From NCBI GenBank assembly GCA_030252795.1, contig CP127080.1:632501-696500 (forward strand): 64,000 nucleotides of DNA, in the 5' to 3' direction. The notes beneath the pieces were generated by a model. It searched no databases. It was not told the DNA's origin and saw nothing but the letters and a program-made list of their open reading frames with translations. A program made the position numbers and the translations under genes. Of this stretch, positions 1 through 10,584 are shown piece after piece (position 1 is the first letter of the stretch; every line of letters starts with the position of its first letter). Origin of the DNA: Porticoccaceae bacterium LTM1. GTDB taxonomy: Bacteria; Pseudomonadota; Gammaproteobacteria; Pseudomonadales; Porticoccaceae.

Positions 1-2263
<2,263 letters not shown>

Positions 2264-2420
2264 TATAACTGAAGTTACTGATCAGTGACGTAGGACAAGT
2301 AAGTAAGACACGCTTGAACAGAAGCAGAGCAACAGAAAAAGACTTAAGAATTTACCACCCTATTTGGAACCGGAAACTGCACTCATCACGAGGTAAGACT
2401 AAAACCGATCCAAGCCAGTT

Positions 2421-2539
2421 TGCCTGGCGACCATAGAGCATTGGAACCACCTGATCCCATCCCGAACTCAGAAGTGAAACGATGTATCGCCGATGGTAGT
2501 GTGGGGTCTCCCCATGTGAGAGTAGGTCATCGCCAGGCT
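2421..2539 (+). rRNA. rrf: 5S ribosomal RNA
   Basis: A 119-base 5S rRNA gene with the typical gammaproteobacterial start TGCCTGGCGACC and the complementary 3' end CATCGCCAGGC, which together form helix I. The internal block CCCGAACTCAGAAGTGAAACG is diagnostic of the family. It lies about 157 bases after the 23S end in the usual rrn order, and no tRNA was seen between them. Ends are accurate to about two bases. Confidence 0.97.
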
Positions 2540-2546
2540 TTAAATC

Positions 2547-2580
2547 AAAACGCCCTGATTCGAAAGAGTCAGGGCGTTTT
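2547..2580 (+). terminator. rRNA operon terminator
   Basis: GCCCTGA and TCAGGGC arms, with flanking AAAAC/GTTTT, form a perfect hairpin with a small loop followed by T residues, directly after 5S rRNA. This is the expected intrinsic terminator of the rrn operon. Confidence 0.9.
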
Positions 2581-2939
2581 ACTTTGTGCCGGGAAAATGT
2601 TGGGTGGCTGGCGCTGACCGACGGCAATGGCTCGCGACGTCCTGTCCCTCGGGCTGCGCCCGTCTCGCGGTGCTCGACGCCCAAACCGGCCTCCTGCCGG
2701 TTTGTCGCCAGGCTTTAAATACAAAACCCCAGTCGCTATGCGGCTGGGGTTTTGTATTTATGGCTTTTTGACTTAGTGTTACGGAAGTCGGGCTCCATGT
2801 GACAAATTTGTCGGGAACAAATTTGGGCGCCGCAGCAACGCGCAGGCGGTCCGCAGGACCGAGGGCCGGGAGGGCCCGAGTCACTGTAGGTCGTGGAAAC
2901 TTGATGAAGCCCGTTAAGTGGTCAGGGCGTTTTACTTTG
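2568..2939 (+). repeat. 19-bp direct repeat pair flanking the rrn 3' mosaic
   Basis: GTCAGGGCGTTTTACTTTG occurs at 2568-2586, as part of the rrn terminator, and again identically at 2921-2939. The 334 bases between the copies hold the second 5S-end fragment and the second terminator. This is seen directly in the sequence. A duplication or recombination origin is inferred. Confidence 0.85.
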
Positions 2940-3148
2940 CGCTCAGGATGACAAGACCGTCATCGCGAACAGCGTGAAGCAATCCAGTGTCTTCCCTACT
3001 GATTTAAATGTGCCGGCGCTAAATGAATTTGTATGGCGTGATATTGGTTTGTGTTAGTATGCGCGCCTCAATGATCTGACTGGTTGGTGAATATGTCTGT
3101 CTCGCAAAAATTAGCGGACATAACCAGCTGCATCGAGCATCCTGTTCA
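2581..3148. other. Non-coding mosaic downstream of the rRNA operon
   Basis: About 570 bases without a convincing gene. The block TCGCCAGGCTTTAAAT, the 3' end of 5S plus its flank, recurs at 2705-2720 with a second terminator behind it. The 19-base piece GTCAGGGCGTTTTACTTTG from the first terminator recurs at 2921-2939. That copy is fused to a truncated dispersed repeat (TGCGCTCAGGATGACA, 2938-2953). Another repeat-like stretch follows at 2959-2987. The GC-rich part at 2590-2700 contains AAACCGG/CCGGTTT arms (2683-2703). The layout suggests recombination between rrn copies and dispersed repeats. Confidence 0.7.
2717..2760 (+). terminator. Second strong terminator behind a 5S 3'-end fragment
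   Basis: A 16-bp perfect stem (AAATACAAAACCCCAG with its complement), extended by three more pairs including one G-T pair, around a short loop and ending in TTTTGTATTT. It follows a 16-base copy of the 5S 3' end and so looks like the terminator of a lost or recombined rRNA operon end. Confidence 0.8.
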
Positions 3149-3439
3149 ATGAAATCTATCGCTGTTTTAGCTCTGCTGATATCAATGATTACCACTATAT
3201 CTGTAATAGATGCAGATAGTAGTGCGTGGGTTGATAGTGGCGAATTTTATGCGGAATCAGCCCAGGGGTTCGATAAAGTAGATACGGATGATGTAATTAC
3301 GGTGACGCATCATCTTCAGTCTTTTCTGTCGGGCCAATCAACTCCAGTCCTGTGCAGGTTATTAGCTCTAACAGCACCCTGCATCCACTCCATTATTCGG
3401 GCACCACCTGTCTTTGTTCAGTCCTATCAATTAGTGTGA
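3149..3439 (+). CDS. Small putative secreted protein of unknown function
   Basis: A 96-residue frame whose first 20 or so residues (Lys near the start, then a hydrophobic stretch ALLISMITTISVI) look like a signal peptide. The middle is acidic and the C-terminal third is hydrophobic with two cysteines. I do not recognise the family. It lies 76 bases upstream of nhaD on the same strand, so it could share its promoter, but there is no strong ribosome-binding site. It may be a real small exported protein or a chance frame. Confidence 0.35.
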   Translation: MKSIAVLALLISMITTISVIDADSSAWVDSGEFYAESAQGFDKVDTDDVITVTHHLQSFLSGQSTPVLCRLLALTAPCIHSIIRAPPVFVQSYQLV

Positions 3440-3515
3440 GTAAGCACTAGTTAATCATCTACACTGAATTAATTTGCTGTTATCTGTTTTAACAATCCTT
3501 TGACAGGGGTTTTAA

Positions 3516-4943
3516 ATGATCAAGTTAGTTTTCGCCGTATTGTTGGCGACAATCTCCCCGGTGGTATTTGCAAATACCACTGAAACAGGAACGATACTCG
3601 ACCTAACTGGCAGTTGGCCGGGTTATCTGGCCTTAGCCATTTTCGCACTGGGTTACCTTGTGGTGATCGGGGAAGACTTTCTGCATATTCGAAAATCCAA
3701 GCCTATGCTGCTGGCGGCGGGCTTGATCTGGCTGATTGTGGGTGCGGTTTACTCGCAACATGAGTTGAGTGAGATATCGGCAGATGCGTTTAATCATAAT
3801 CTGCTCGAATACTCACAACTTTTGCTGTTCCTTCTGGTTTCAATGACCTACATAAATGCTCTCGAAGAGCGTCATTTCTTTGATGCGATCAGACTCTGGT
3901 TACTGAATAAAGGTTTTAACCTGAGAACACTCTTCTGGGTTACCGGGATTATGGCATTTGCTATTTCGTCATTTGCCAACAACCTGACTACAGCAATGTT
4001 GATGTGCGCGATTATTTTGAAAATGGCCAAAGACAATCGCCAGTTCATCACTATTGCCTGTATCAATATCGTTGTTGCAGTTAATGCTGGTGGTGCATTC
4101 AGTCCCTTTGGTGATATCACTACGCTAATGGTGTGGCAGTCCGGGAAAATCGATTTCTTTGGCTTCTTTGTACTGTTTGTTCCGGCGGTTGTTAACTACC
4201 TGGTACCTGCTGCCATAATGAGCTTTTTTGTCAGTAAGGCAGCACCAGATGTTACAAATGATGAAGATTTGGAGATGAAGCGTGGTGCGATAAGGATATT
4301 TATACTGTTTATCCTGACCATCGCAACTGCCGTAATTGCCCAGAACTTTGTGGGATTACCAGCGGTAATGGGAATGATGTTGGGCTTGGCCTACTTGAAG
4401 TTCTTTGGCTTTTACCTGCGCAAAACACTGCCTAAATCATTGGCGAAAAAACGCACTGCAGCAGAGTTGAGAAATGACCAAAAAGCGCTTCTCCGTCTTG
4501 GTAATATTCTGCCATTTGATGTCTTCAGTAAAATTGCCAACGCCGAGTGGGATACGTTGCTGTTCTTTTACGGTGTTGTAATGTGTATTGGCGGGCTTGG
4601 TTTTATCGGGTATCTCTCATTGCTTTCCGGCACTCTCTACTCAAGTTGGGATCCAACCTGGGCCAACGTCTTTTTGGGACTTATGTCAGCCGTGGTAGAT
4701 AACATTCCTGTGATGTACGCGGTGCTGGAGATGGATCCAAATATGCCAATCTCCCAGTGGCTTCTGATTACCATGACCGCAGGTGTCGGTGGCAGTATGT
4801 TGTCTGTTGGGTCGGCAGCCGGTGTGGCCTTGATGGGGCAGACCAAGGGTATTTATAACTTCACCAGCCATATGAAGTGGAGTTGGGTGGTATTGCTTGG
4901 TTATATAGCATCAATTGCTGTGCATCTTTGGCTGAACGGCTGA
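3516..4943 (+). CDS. nhaD: Na+/H+ antiporter NhaD
   Basis: A 475-residue polytopic membrane protein of the NhaD family, which exports Na+ or Li+ in exchange for protons in marine and alkaliphilic bacteria. It starts with a hydrophobic leader ending near a possible signal cleavage site (VFANT). About 12 further hydrophobic segments follow. Family-typical stretches are seen: SSFANNLTTAMLMC, VNAGGAFSPFGDITTLMVW and SAVVDNIPVMYAVLEM, where conserved polar and acidic residues sit inside membrane segments. Length fits the family. The start has an upstream purine-rich site (AGGGG). It fits the salt-adaptation theme of the window. Confidence is high for the family; exact ion preference cannot be read. 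Confidence 0.93.
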   Translation: MIKLVFAVLLATISPVVFANTTETGTILDLTGSWPGYLALAIFALGYLVVIGEDFLHIRKSKPMLLAAGLIWLIVGAVYSQHELSEISADAFNHNLLEYSQLLLFLLVSMTYINALEERHFFDAIRLWLLNKGFNLRTLFWVTGIMAFAISSFANNLTTAMLMCAIILKMAKDNRQFITIACINIVVAVNAGGAFSPFGDITTLMVWQSGKIDFFGFFVLFVPAVVNYLVPAAIMSFFVSKAAPDVTNDEDLEMKRGAIRIFILFILTIATAVIAQNFVGLPAVMGMMLGLAYLKFFGFYLRKTLPKSLAKKRTAAELRNDQKALLRLGNILPFDVFSKIANAEWDTLLFFYGVVMCIGGLGFIGYLSLLSGTLYSSWDPTWANVFLGLMSAVVDNIPVMYAVLEMDPNMPISQWLLITMTAGVGGSMLSVGSAAGVALMGQTKGIYNFTSHMKWSWVVLLGYIASIAVHLWLNG

Positions 4944-4966
4944 GGATTGCGGTGAATTTGCGGTTG

Positions 4967-5009
4967 AAGCTGCTCCTGCATGCTGTTTGCTAACAGTAGG
5001 AGTAGCTTT
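4967..5009 (+). terminator. Possible nhaD terminator hairpin
   Basis: Imperfect arms AAGCTGCTCCTGC and GTAGGAGTAGCTT flank a 17-base loop about 25 bases after the nhaD stop, with a short T run. Two positions pair only as G-T. Strength is moderate. Confidence 0.45.
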
Positions 5010-5039
5010 AGATCGAGTAGACTCCTGTCAATGTAGGAT

Positions 5040-5077
5040 ACAAAAAAGCCCGGTTTGAAACCGGGCTTTTTTGTATC
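5040..5077 (-). terminator. ppa terminator, possibly bidirectional
   Basis: AAAAAAGCCCGGTTT and AAACCGGGCTTTTTT form a near-perfect stem with A and T tracts on both sides. It stands just after the minus-strand ppa stop and could also stop nhaD transcription from the other side. Confidence 0.9.
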
Positions 5078-5085
5078 TCTGAAGC

Positions 5086-5616
5086 TTACTCTTCGAGGTA
5101 ACGCTTGCGAGAGTCCAGAATCTCCTGGCGCGCTTCTTCAATACCGGCCCAGCCGTCAACTTTAACCCACTTGCCCTCTTCGAGGTCTTTGTAGTTCTCG
5201 AAGTAGTGTTCAGTTTGTTTGAGCAGCAATTCAGGCAGGTCATGAATATCCTGAACGTGGTCGTACATTTTGGTCAGTTTGGAGTGTGGTACAGCAATCA
5301 GCTTGGCATCGGGACCAGATTCGTCGGTCATCTTCAGCATGCCAACCGGGCGGCTGCGTATTACAGAGCCAGGTACAACCGGGTGCGGGGAAACCACCAG
5401 AACATCCAGGGGGTCGCCGTCTTCAGACAGAGTCTCAGGGATGTAGCCGTAGTTAGCCGGGTAGAACATAGGGGTGGCAACGAAGCGGTCAACGAACAGT
5501 GCGTCGCTTTCCTTCTCGATCTCGTATTTGATCGGGTCGTGGTTGGCCGGGATCTCAATGATCACGTTGATATCGTTGGGCAGGTCTTTACCGGCCGGAA
5601 TGCGGTTATAGCTCAT
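5086..5616 (-). CDS. ppa: Inorganic pyrophosphatase
   Basis: A 176-residue family I soluble pyrophosphatase, the usual bacterial length. It hydrolyses pyrophosphate to phosphate with Mg2+ and drives biosynthetic reactions in the cytoplasm. The signature [11 protein letters not shown], with its three metal-binding aspartates, is at about residues 65-75, preceded by the conserved [13 protein letters not shown]. The C-terminal part with GWAGIEEA is also typical. It is a single gene between nhaD (same terminator region) and the divergently transcribed hemN. Confidence 0.97.
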   Translation of the reverse strand: MSYNRIPAGKDLPNDINVIIEIPANHDPIKYEIEKESDALFVDRFVATPMFYPANYGYIPETLSEDGDPLDVLVVSPHPVVPGSVIRSRPVGMLKMTDESGPDAKLIAVPHSKLTKMYDHVQDIHDLPELLLKQTEHYFENYKDLEEGKWVKVDGWAGIEEARQEILDSRKRYLEE

Positions 5617-5684
5617 CGAGGGAACTCTCTTTGATAGGTAAATCCGGGTTCATTCAGGCGCGCAATTATAGCGATGCCACCTGT

Positions 5685-5701
5685 TGATTACTAGTTAATC
5701 A
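5685..5701. promoter_or_regulatory. Palindrome TGATTA-N5-TAATCA between ppa and hemN
   Basis: A 6-bp perfect inverted repeat with a 5-base spacer sits in the divergent promoter region of ppa and hemN. The arms resemble FNR half-sites only superficially; spacing differs from TTGAT-N4-ATCAA. It is a candidate binding site with no known regulator. Confidence 0.3.
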
Positions 5702-5793
5702 GGTCGTAGCGCCCGGTTGATATGGGTCAAGGCCGTATAGCTAAGTTCAAAGTAAAGTCCCAGCTGCATATCTTTATTTATGGTGGGGAAACT

Positions 5794-7197
5794 ATGACTC
5801 AAATGCAGCAATCCGGTCAGCAGTTGGTGTGGGACAATGAGCTCATCTCCAGGTACGACCTCAGTGGTCCGCGATATACCTCCTATCCTACCGCTCCCCA
5901 ATTTCACGATGAGTTTGGACGTAAAGAGTTTGCCGAAGCCGTTGAGCGCAGTAATCTGGCTCGCCGACCACTGTCACTCTATTTTCATATCCCGTTTTGT
6001 AGCCGGGTCTGCTATTTCTGTGCCTGCAACAAGATTATCACCGCCAATCGAAAACGCTCCCAGCCATATCTGGAAAGGGTCTACCGGGAGCTGGAGATGC
6101 AGGCCGAGCTCTTTGATACTTCCCGACCGGTCAAGCAATTACATTGGGGTGGCGGAACACCTACCTTTATCAGCAACGATGAAATGAGAGAATTGATGGC
6201 GCAGACCCGCCGTCACTTCAAACTGCTGGATGATGACCAAGGCGAGTATTCGGTAGAGCTTCACCCTGGAGATATGACAGTAGAGACACTGCGTTGCCTG
6301 AGGGAAATCGGTTTTAACCGGGTGAGTATGGGTGTGCAGGACTTTGATCCCATTGTTCAGCGTGCGGTAAATCGCTTTAATTCTGTTGAACAGGTGCGGG
6401 CGCTGGTGGATGTGGCTCGTGAGGAAGGCTTTAAGTCGATCAGTATGGACCTGATTTACGGGTTGCCGCACCAAAGCTGGGAGAGCTTCAGTCAGACCAT
6501 CGACCACATTATTAAGTTGAGCCCTGACCGCCTTTCAGTATTTAACTACGCTCATATGCCTCACCTGTTTAAAGTCCAGAAACAGATTGACGAAGCCGCA
6601 TTGCCATCTGCCCAGGAAAAGTTAAGGATGATGGAAGGAGCTGCGGAGAAGTTACAGGCTGCCGGATATGTGTTTATAGGCATGGATCATTTCGCCAAGC
6701 CAGATGATGAACTGGCTGTTGCACAGCGTGAGGGCAAGCTGCACAGGAATTTTCAGGGTTATGCCACTCACGGTGACTGCGACATGCTGGGTTTTGGCAT
6801 CTCAGCGATTGCTGCTATCGACAATGTGTTTTCCCAGAATCATAAACAGCTGGATGATTACTACAGTGCTATAGATTCCGGAGAGTTACCGGTAGCACGT
6901 GGTTTTATTCGCAGCCAGGATGATGAAATTCGTCGTCAGGTTATTATGGAGTTGATTTGTCAGTTCTCGCTTAAAAAGTCCGATATTGAGCAACATTGTG
7001 GAATTGATTTTGATGAATATTTCGCTGAGGAAATGAAAGAGCTAGAGGTGATGGTTCGTGATGGCCTGCTGGAAATCGGTGATCAGGAGATTACCGTACT
7101 ACCTGCAGGACGCTTGTTGATTCGTCGTGTCTGCATGGTGTTTGACGCCTATGCAAGAGCCCAGCGAAACCAGATTCGCTATTCAAAGATTATTTGA
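5794..7197 (+). CDS. hemN: Oxygen-independent coproporphyrinogen III oxidase
   Basis: A radical SAM enzyme of 467 residues, close to E. coli HemN, that decarboxylates coproporphyrinogen III to protoporphyrinogen IX without oxygen. The 4Fe-4S cluster motif Cys69-x3-Cys73-x2-Cys76 with a further Cys78 is present. So are the glycine-rich WGGGTPTF and the HemN-specific YPTAPQF near the N-terminus. The ATG at 5794 is preferred over an upstream frame start at 5722, because a GGTGGGGA ribosome-binding site precedes it and the protein then begins like known HemN. I saw no clear FNR box upstream. It is divergent from ppa. Confidence 0.96.
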   Translation: MTQMQQSGQQLVWDNELISRYDLSGPRYTSYPTAPQFHDEFGRKEFAEAVERSNLARRPLSLYFHIPFCSRVCYFCACNKIITANRKRSQPYLERVYRELEMQAELFDTSRPVKQLHWGGGTPTFISNDEMRELMAQTRRHFKLLDDDQGEYSVELHPGDMTVETLRCLREIGFNRVSMGVQDFDPIVQRAVNRFNSVEQVRALVDVAREEGFKSISMDLIYGLPHQSWESFSQTIDHIIKLSPDRLSVFNYAHMPHLFKVQKQIDEAALPSAQEKLRMMEGAAEKLQAAGYVFIGMDHFAKPDDELAVAQREGKLHRNFQGYATHGDCDMLGFGISAIAAIDNVFSQNHKQLDDYYSAIDSGELPVARGFIRSQDDEIRRQVIMELICQFSLKKSDIEQHCGIDFDEYFAEEMKELEVMVRDGLLEIGDQEITVLPAGRLLIRRVCMVFDAYARAQRNQIRYSKII

Positions 7198-7220
7198 TTT
7201 GCGGCTAAAGCCACCTCGGG

Positions 7221-7301
7221 GTAGCCCGTATGGAGCGATAGCGTAATGCCGGAAGGCTAGAGGTAATTGTCCTGCATTACGCTTTGCTACATGCAGGCTA
7301 C
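7221..7301. repeat. Dispersed inverted repeat, GTAGCC...GGCTAC type
   Basis: A left arm at 7221-7252 (GTAGCCCGTATGGAGCGATA...) pairs with a right arm at 7271-7301 (...TTGCTACATGCAGGCTAC) over about 31 bases with a handful of mismatches. It lies after the hemN stop and before the TPP riboswitch. Similar GTAGCC-type elements are common intergenic repeats in Gammaproteobacteria. It may double as a transcription end for hemN. Confidence 0.65.
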
Positions 7302-7359
7302 TGTCATGAGTCTCATTTCAATATCCCTCTCAGAAGAGTAGAATCCTCGCAGTATTTAG

Positions 7360-7446
7360 TACCCAAGGGGTGGTCGACGACCTGAGACAGCCTTAGCTGA
7401 ACCCTTTGAACCTGATCCGGTTAGTGCCGGCGTAGGGACTGGGGCA
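7360..7446 (+). promoter_or_regulatory. TPP riboswitch (THI element)
   Basis: Conserved parts of the thiamine-pyrophosphate aptamer are present in order: AGGGGTG at about 7366, CTGAGA at 7382-7387, AACCCTTTGAACCTGATCCGG at about 7400-7420, then GTTAGTGCCGGCGTAGGGA. The element lies about 60 bases upstream of a TonB-dependent receptor. By family knowledge it lowers expression when TPP is abundant, so the downstream unit is most likely thiamine salvage. The expression platform between 7447 and 7508 was not resolved. Confidence 0.95.
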
Positions 7447-7508
7447 ACCCTTCAGTTCGATTCCTCGCAGCAGTACCGGGTCTCCCATGATTTCAATCGG
7501 AGACTCAA

Positions 7509-9584
7509 ATGAAATTCCAAAAATCCATTTTAACCACGGCAATAGCGTTGGGCATAAGTAGTATTGCCCAGGCTGATACCATTGAAGAAGTCATCGTTAC
7601 CGCTGATTTTCGCGATGGTAAATTGCTTGAATTGCCAAACAGCGTAACGGTTATTGATCAGCGTACTATCGAAGAGCGCAATGCTCATCACATCGAACAG
7701 TTGATCAATCTCGCGCCAAACGTGAACTTCTCCAGTGGTGCATCACGTGGTCGATATTTTCAGGTGCGTGGCATTGGTGAGCGCAGCCAGTTTGTGGAGC
7801 CACTTAATCCTGCAGTTGGTGTGATTGTCGACGGTATTGACTACACAGGACTTGGCCTGGCTGCCAATACACTTGATATCAAACAGGTTGAAGTTCTGCG
7901 AGGCCCGCAAGGTACTCTCTATGGTGCCAACGCACTGGCTGGCTTGATAAACCTGAAGAGTAATGACCCCACAGATATGTTTACTGCTACTGTCAGTGCG
8001 GAGTTGGCGGACTATAACTCGAATGTTACCAGTGCAGTTATCAGTGGTCCCTTGAATGAGTCTGTGGGTTACCGTTTGGCGGTTCAATCCCAGAAGAGCG
8101 ATGGATTTATTGAGAACATTTTCCTTAACCGGGATAACACCAACAATATTGATGAGTTTAATGTTCGCGGAAAACTTCTGGTTGAGTTGGCTGCCGATTT
8201 AACGATGGAACTGACTGGCCACTTCCTTGATGTTGATAATGGTTATGATGCTTTCTCACTGGATAATACCCGTGAAACATTGTCCGATGAGCCAGGCCAT
8301 GATCGACAAAAAACCAAAGCTACTGCGGTAAAACTGCATTGGTCAGGAAGCGAATTATTTGATCTGGTTGCCGTAGCAAGCCTTGCGAATTCTGACACTG
8401 AATATGGTTACGATGAGGACTGGACCTATGAGGGTATTCACCCGTGGGGTTATGTCTCTTTTGATAATTATCAGCGTGATAATGAAAATACCAGTGTGGA
8501 TATTCGATGGGTTTCCAAAACCGCCCATGATGAACTGGGTTGGGTGGCTGGTATCTACCATCGCTCACAGCAAGTCGATTTGTTGCGCCAGTACACCTAT
8601 ATCAGCGGTGACTTCACCAGCCGCTATGAAACCGATAATACGGCGCTGTATGGACAACTGAATATTCCTCTGTCTGATAAAATGGCGTTGATAACCGGGA
8701 TTAGATACGAGCAGCGCGAAGCTGAATATCGCGATAGCGAATTGCTGGCCTTTGACCCGGATGAAAATCTTTGGGGAGGGCGTATTGCGCTGGAATATCA
8801 AGTGACTGACAGCACTATGCTTTATGGGCTTGTTTCCCGCGGATATAAAGCCGGTGGTGCCAACAGTAATTCATCTATCCCGGCAGACTTGCGTTCTTAT
8901 GACACTGAATTTATGTGGAATTACGAAGCAGGTCTGAAAGGAAACTGGCTGGATAACCGCCTGCAGATTCAGGCTGCGCTATTTTACCAGGATCGAAAAG
9001 ATGTACAGGCCAAGCAGTCCTTCATTGTTTTGAATCCGGATTTTTCGACGTCGTTTTTTGATTACATCAGCAATGCGGCAGCCGGGGAATCAACCGGATT
9101 TGAACTGGAACTAAACTTCCGTGCTACCGAGCAGTTGAACCTGTTTGCTTCTATTGGCCTGTTAAATGCCGAATTTGATGGTTTTCTGAGTTACACACAT
9201 GCTGATGCTACCGACACAACACCGGTTGACCTGGAAGGGCACGACGTAGCACAGGCGCCAAACTATCAATTTATATTGGGTGGAAATTATCAATTCAATG
9301 ATCAATGGGGCCTGAGAGTTGAGGTCGAAGGAAAGGATAGTTACTACTTTTCCGATCGCCACGAGGAGAAATCCCGTTCTTATGAGCTGCTCAATATGCG
9401 CTTGAACTATGCATTGAATAATTGGGAGTTGGCACTCTTTGGCAGAAACCTGACGAACGAAGATGTTTATGTTCGTGGTTTTGGCAGTTTTGGGAATGAT
9501 CCACGCAAATTCTATATTACTGAGCCTTATTACCAGTACGGTGAACCACGCATGGTCGGAGTATCTGCTAATTATCGATTTTGA
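7509..9584 (+). CDS. TonB-dependent outer-membrane receptor, probably for thiamine
   Basis: A 691-residue TonB receptor: signal peptide ending near IAQA, a TonB-box-like segment (EEVIVTAD) at about residues 25-32, a plug domain with QVEVLRGPQGTLYGANALAG at about 120-140, and a 22-strand barrel ending in the aromatic terminal residue Phe (VSANYRF). There is no N-terminal STN signalling domain. The substrate is assigned from context: a TPP riboswitch precedes it, and thiamine-binding-like, PnuT-like and kinase-like genes follow. Energy-coupled uptake of thiamine or a derivative is inferred, not read from the barrel sequence. Confidence 0.9.
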   Translation: MKFQKSILTTAIALGISSIAQADTIEEVIVTADFRDGKLLELPNSVTVIDQRTIEERNAHHIEQLINLAPNVNFSSGASRGRYFQVRGIGERSQFVEPLNPAVGVIVDGIDYTGLGLAANTLDIKQVEVLRGPQGTLYGANALAGLINLKSNDPTDMFTATVSAELADYNSNVTSAVISGPLNESVGYRLAVQSQKSDGFIENIFLNRDNTNNIDEFNVRGKLLVELAADLTMELTGHFLDVDNGYDAFSLDNTRETLSDEPGHDRQKTKATAVKLHWSGSELFDLVAVASLANSDTEYGYDEDWTYEGIHPWGYVSFDNYQRDNENTSVDIRWVSKTAHDELGWVAGIYHRSQQVDLLRQYTYISGDFTSRYETDNTALYGQLNIPLSDKMALITGIRYEQREAEYRDSELLAFDPDENLWGGRIALEYQVTDSTMLYGLVSRGYKAGGANSNSSIPADLRSYDTEFMWNYEAGLKGNWLDNRLQIQAALFYQDRKDVQAKQSFIVLNPDFSTSFFDYISNAAAGESTGFELELNFRATEQLNLFASIGLLNAEFDGFLSYTHADATDTTPVDLEGHDVAQAPNYQFILGGNYQFNDQWGLRVEVEGKDSYYFSDRHEEKSRSYELLNMRLNYALNNWELALFGRNLTNEDVYVRGFGSFGNDPRKFYITEPYYQYGEPRMVGVSANYRF

Positions 9585-9590
9585 TTAGAA

Positions 9591-9631
9591 GCTGTTTCAT
9601 AACTACTGCGCTCGTTACGTTATGAAACAGC
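9591..9631. repeat. 13-bp inverted repeat after the receptor gene
   Basis: GCTGTTTCATAAC and GTTATGAAACAGC are perfect arms around a 15-base loop, beginning about six bases after the receptor stop. Lacking a T tract, it may act as an mRNA-stabilising or attenuating hairpin between the receptor and the downstream genes, or be a dispersed repeat. Confidence 0.7.
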
Positions 9632-9642
9632 CTCTAAGGCTA

Positions 9643-9674
9643 TTTGTCATTCCCGCAAGAGTGGGAATGACAAA
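9643..9674. repeat. GTCATTCCC/GGGAATGAC palindromic repeat
   Basis: Perfect 12-bp arms TTTGTCATTCCC and GGGAATGACAAA flank an 8-base loop. This is a member of a well-known type of intergenic palindrome in Proteobacteria. With the preceding hairpin it fills nearly the whole space between the receptor and the YkoF-like gene. Confidence 0.75.
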
Positions 9675-9706
9675 ATAAATTGATACCTATACTGAAAGGA
9701 ATACTT

Positions 9707-9958
9707 ATGAAACTTACTGTCGAGATCAGTATGTATCCGCTCAAGGATAACTATATTCCACCTATTGATGGCATTATTGCCCGATTTAACAGTTATCCTG
9801 AAATCAAGGTAAAAACCGTTCCCACCTGTACCCTGTTGACCGGGGATTATGATCGTTTGATGGAAATTCTGTCAGTCGAAGTGAAGCACTGCTTTGAAAC
9901 CTATGGCAAGGCAGTTTATGTAACCAAGTTATTGCCGGGTATGGAAGCGCCACTGTGA
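9707..9958 (+). CDS. YkoF-like thiamine-binding domain protein
   Basis: A cytosolic-looking 83-residue protein without signal peptide. The pattern VEISMYPLKDNYIPPIDGII...F...(I)KVKTVPTCTLLTGDYDRLMEIL matches the YkoF-like/thiamine-binding ferredoxin-like fold, of which B. subtilis YkoF binds the pyrimidine part of thiamine. It is one domain rather than the two of YkoF. The ATG at 9707 follows GAAAGGA. Its stop overlaps the next start (TGATG), so it is translationally coupled to the PnuT gene. A role as carrier or sensor for imported thiamine or HMP is inferred. Confidence 0.75.
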   Translation: MKLTVEISMYPLKDNYIPPIDGIIARFNSYPEIKVKTVPTCTLLTGDYDRLMEILSVEVKHCFETYGKAVYVTKLLPGMEAPL

Positions 9959-10584
9959 TGGACGTGGCTCAGGGCGGGTTGCAGCAGTTTTTACAACTGT
10001 TTCTCGGCTGGGAAGGCGCAGCAGTGATATTCGCAATTGCCTATTTGTTATTGGCAATACGGGAGTCCATGCTTTGTTGGTATGCCGCCTTTGTCAGTTC
10101 CATGATTTTTGCCGTGGTATTTTGGGATGTCTCCCTGCTGATGGACTCGGCATTAAGTATCTATTATGTGGTGATGGCCGTTGTCGGATGGTATGAGTGG
10201 AAGCGGGGTGGGAAGGATCACAGTGGTGTGAAAGTGCATCGCTGGGGTGTTCGACACCATGCTCTTGCAATCACCGGAGTTGTTGTCGCTTCGATGGTTT
10301 CGGGTTATTTATTGGCGGAAAATACCAATGCGGCCTGGCCTTACCTGGATTCATTCACTACATGGGGAGCGGTATTAACTACCTGGATGGTGACTCGAAA
10401 AGTATTGGAAAACTGGATCTATTGGGTGGTAATTGATGGGGTTTCCATCGCGCTTTACATAGAACGAGGACTCTACCCGACAACCATATTGTTTGTGGTG
10501 TATACCATCATGGCTATATGGGGCTACTTCACCTGGCGGGAGCACTTGCATGAATCTGCAAACCGCACTGCAAAGCTGGCCTGA
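9958..10584 (+). CDS. pnuT: PnuC-family transporter, probably thiamine transporter PnuT
   Basis: A 209-residue inner-membrane protein with about seven hydrophobic segments. It carries PnuC-family features such as YYVVMAVVGWYEWKRG and NWIYWVVIDGVSIALYIERGLYPTTILFVVYTIMAIWGYFTWREH. PnuC homologues behind TPP riboswitches are thought to move thiamine by facilitated diffusion followed by trapping through phosphorylation. The ATG at 9958 overlaps the previous stop. A GTG three bases earlier is an alternative. The 3' end overlaps the kinase-like gene by 35 bases. Thiamine specificity is inferred from context. Confidence 0.88.
   Translation: MDVAQGGLQQFLQLFLGWEGAAVIFAIAYLLLAIRESMLCWYAAFVSSMIFAVVFWDVSLLMDSALSIYYVVMAVVGWYEWKRGGKDHSGVKVHRWGVRHHALAITGVVVASMVSGYLLAENTNAAWPYLDSFTTWGAVLTTWMVTRKVLENWIYWVVIDGVSIALYIERGLYPTTILFVVYTIMAIWGYFTWREHLHESANRTAKLA

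Noticed and set aside
2264-2420. tRNA gene between 23S and 5S rRNA
   Set aside because: No cloverleaf or TTCGA-type T-loop was found in this spacer.
2705-2720. Second 5S rRNA gene
   Set aside because: Only the last 10 bases of 5S plus its flank are present; no body of a 5S gene.
5685-5701. Possible FNR/Anr box for hemN
   Set aside because: The arms TGATTA/TAATCA have a 5-base spacer and no TTGAT-N4-ATCAA match; kept only as an unassigned palindrome.
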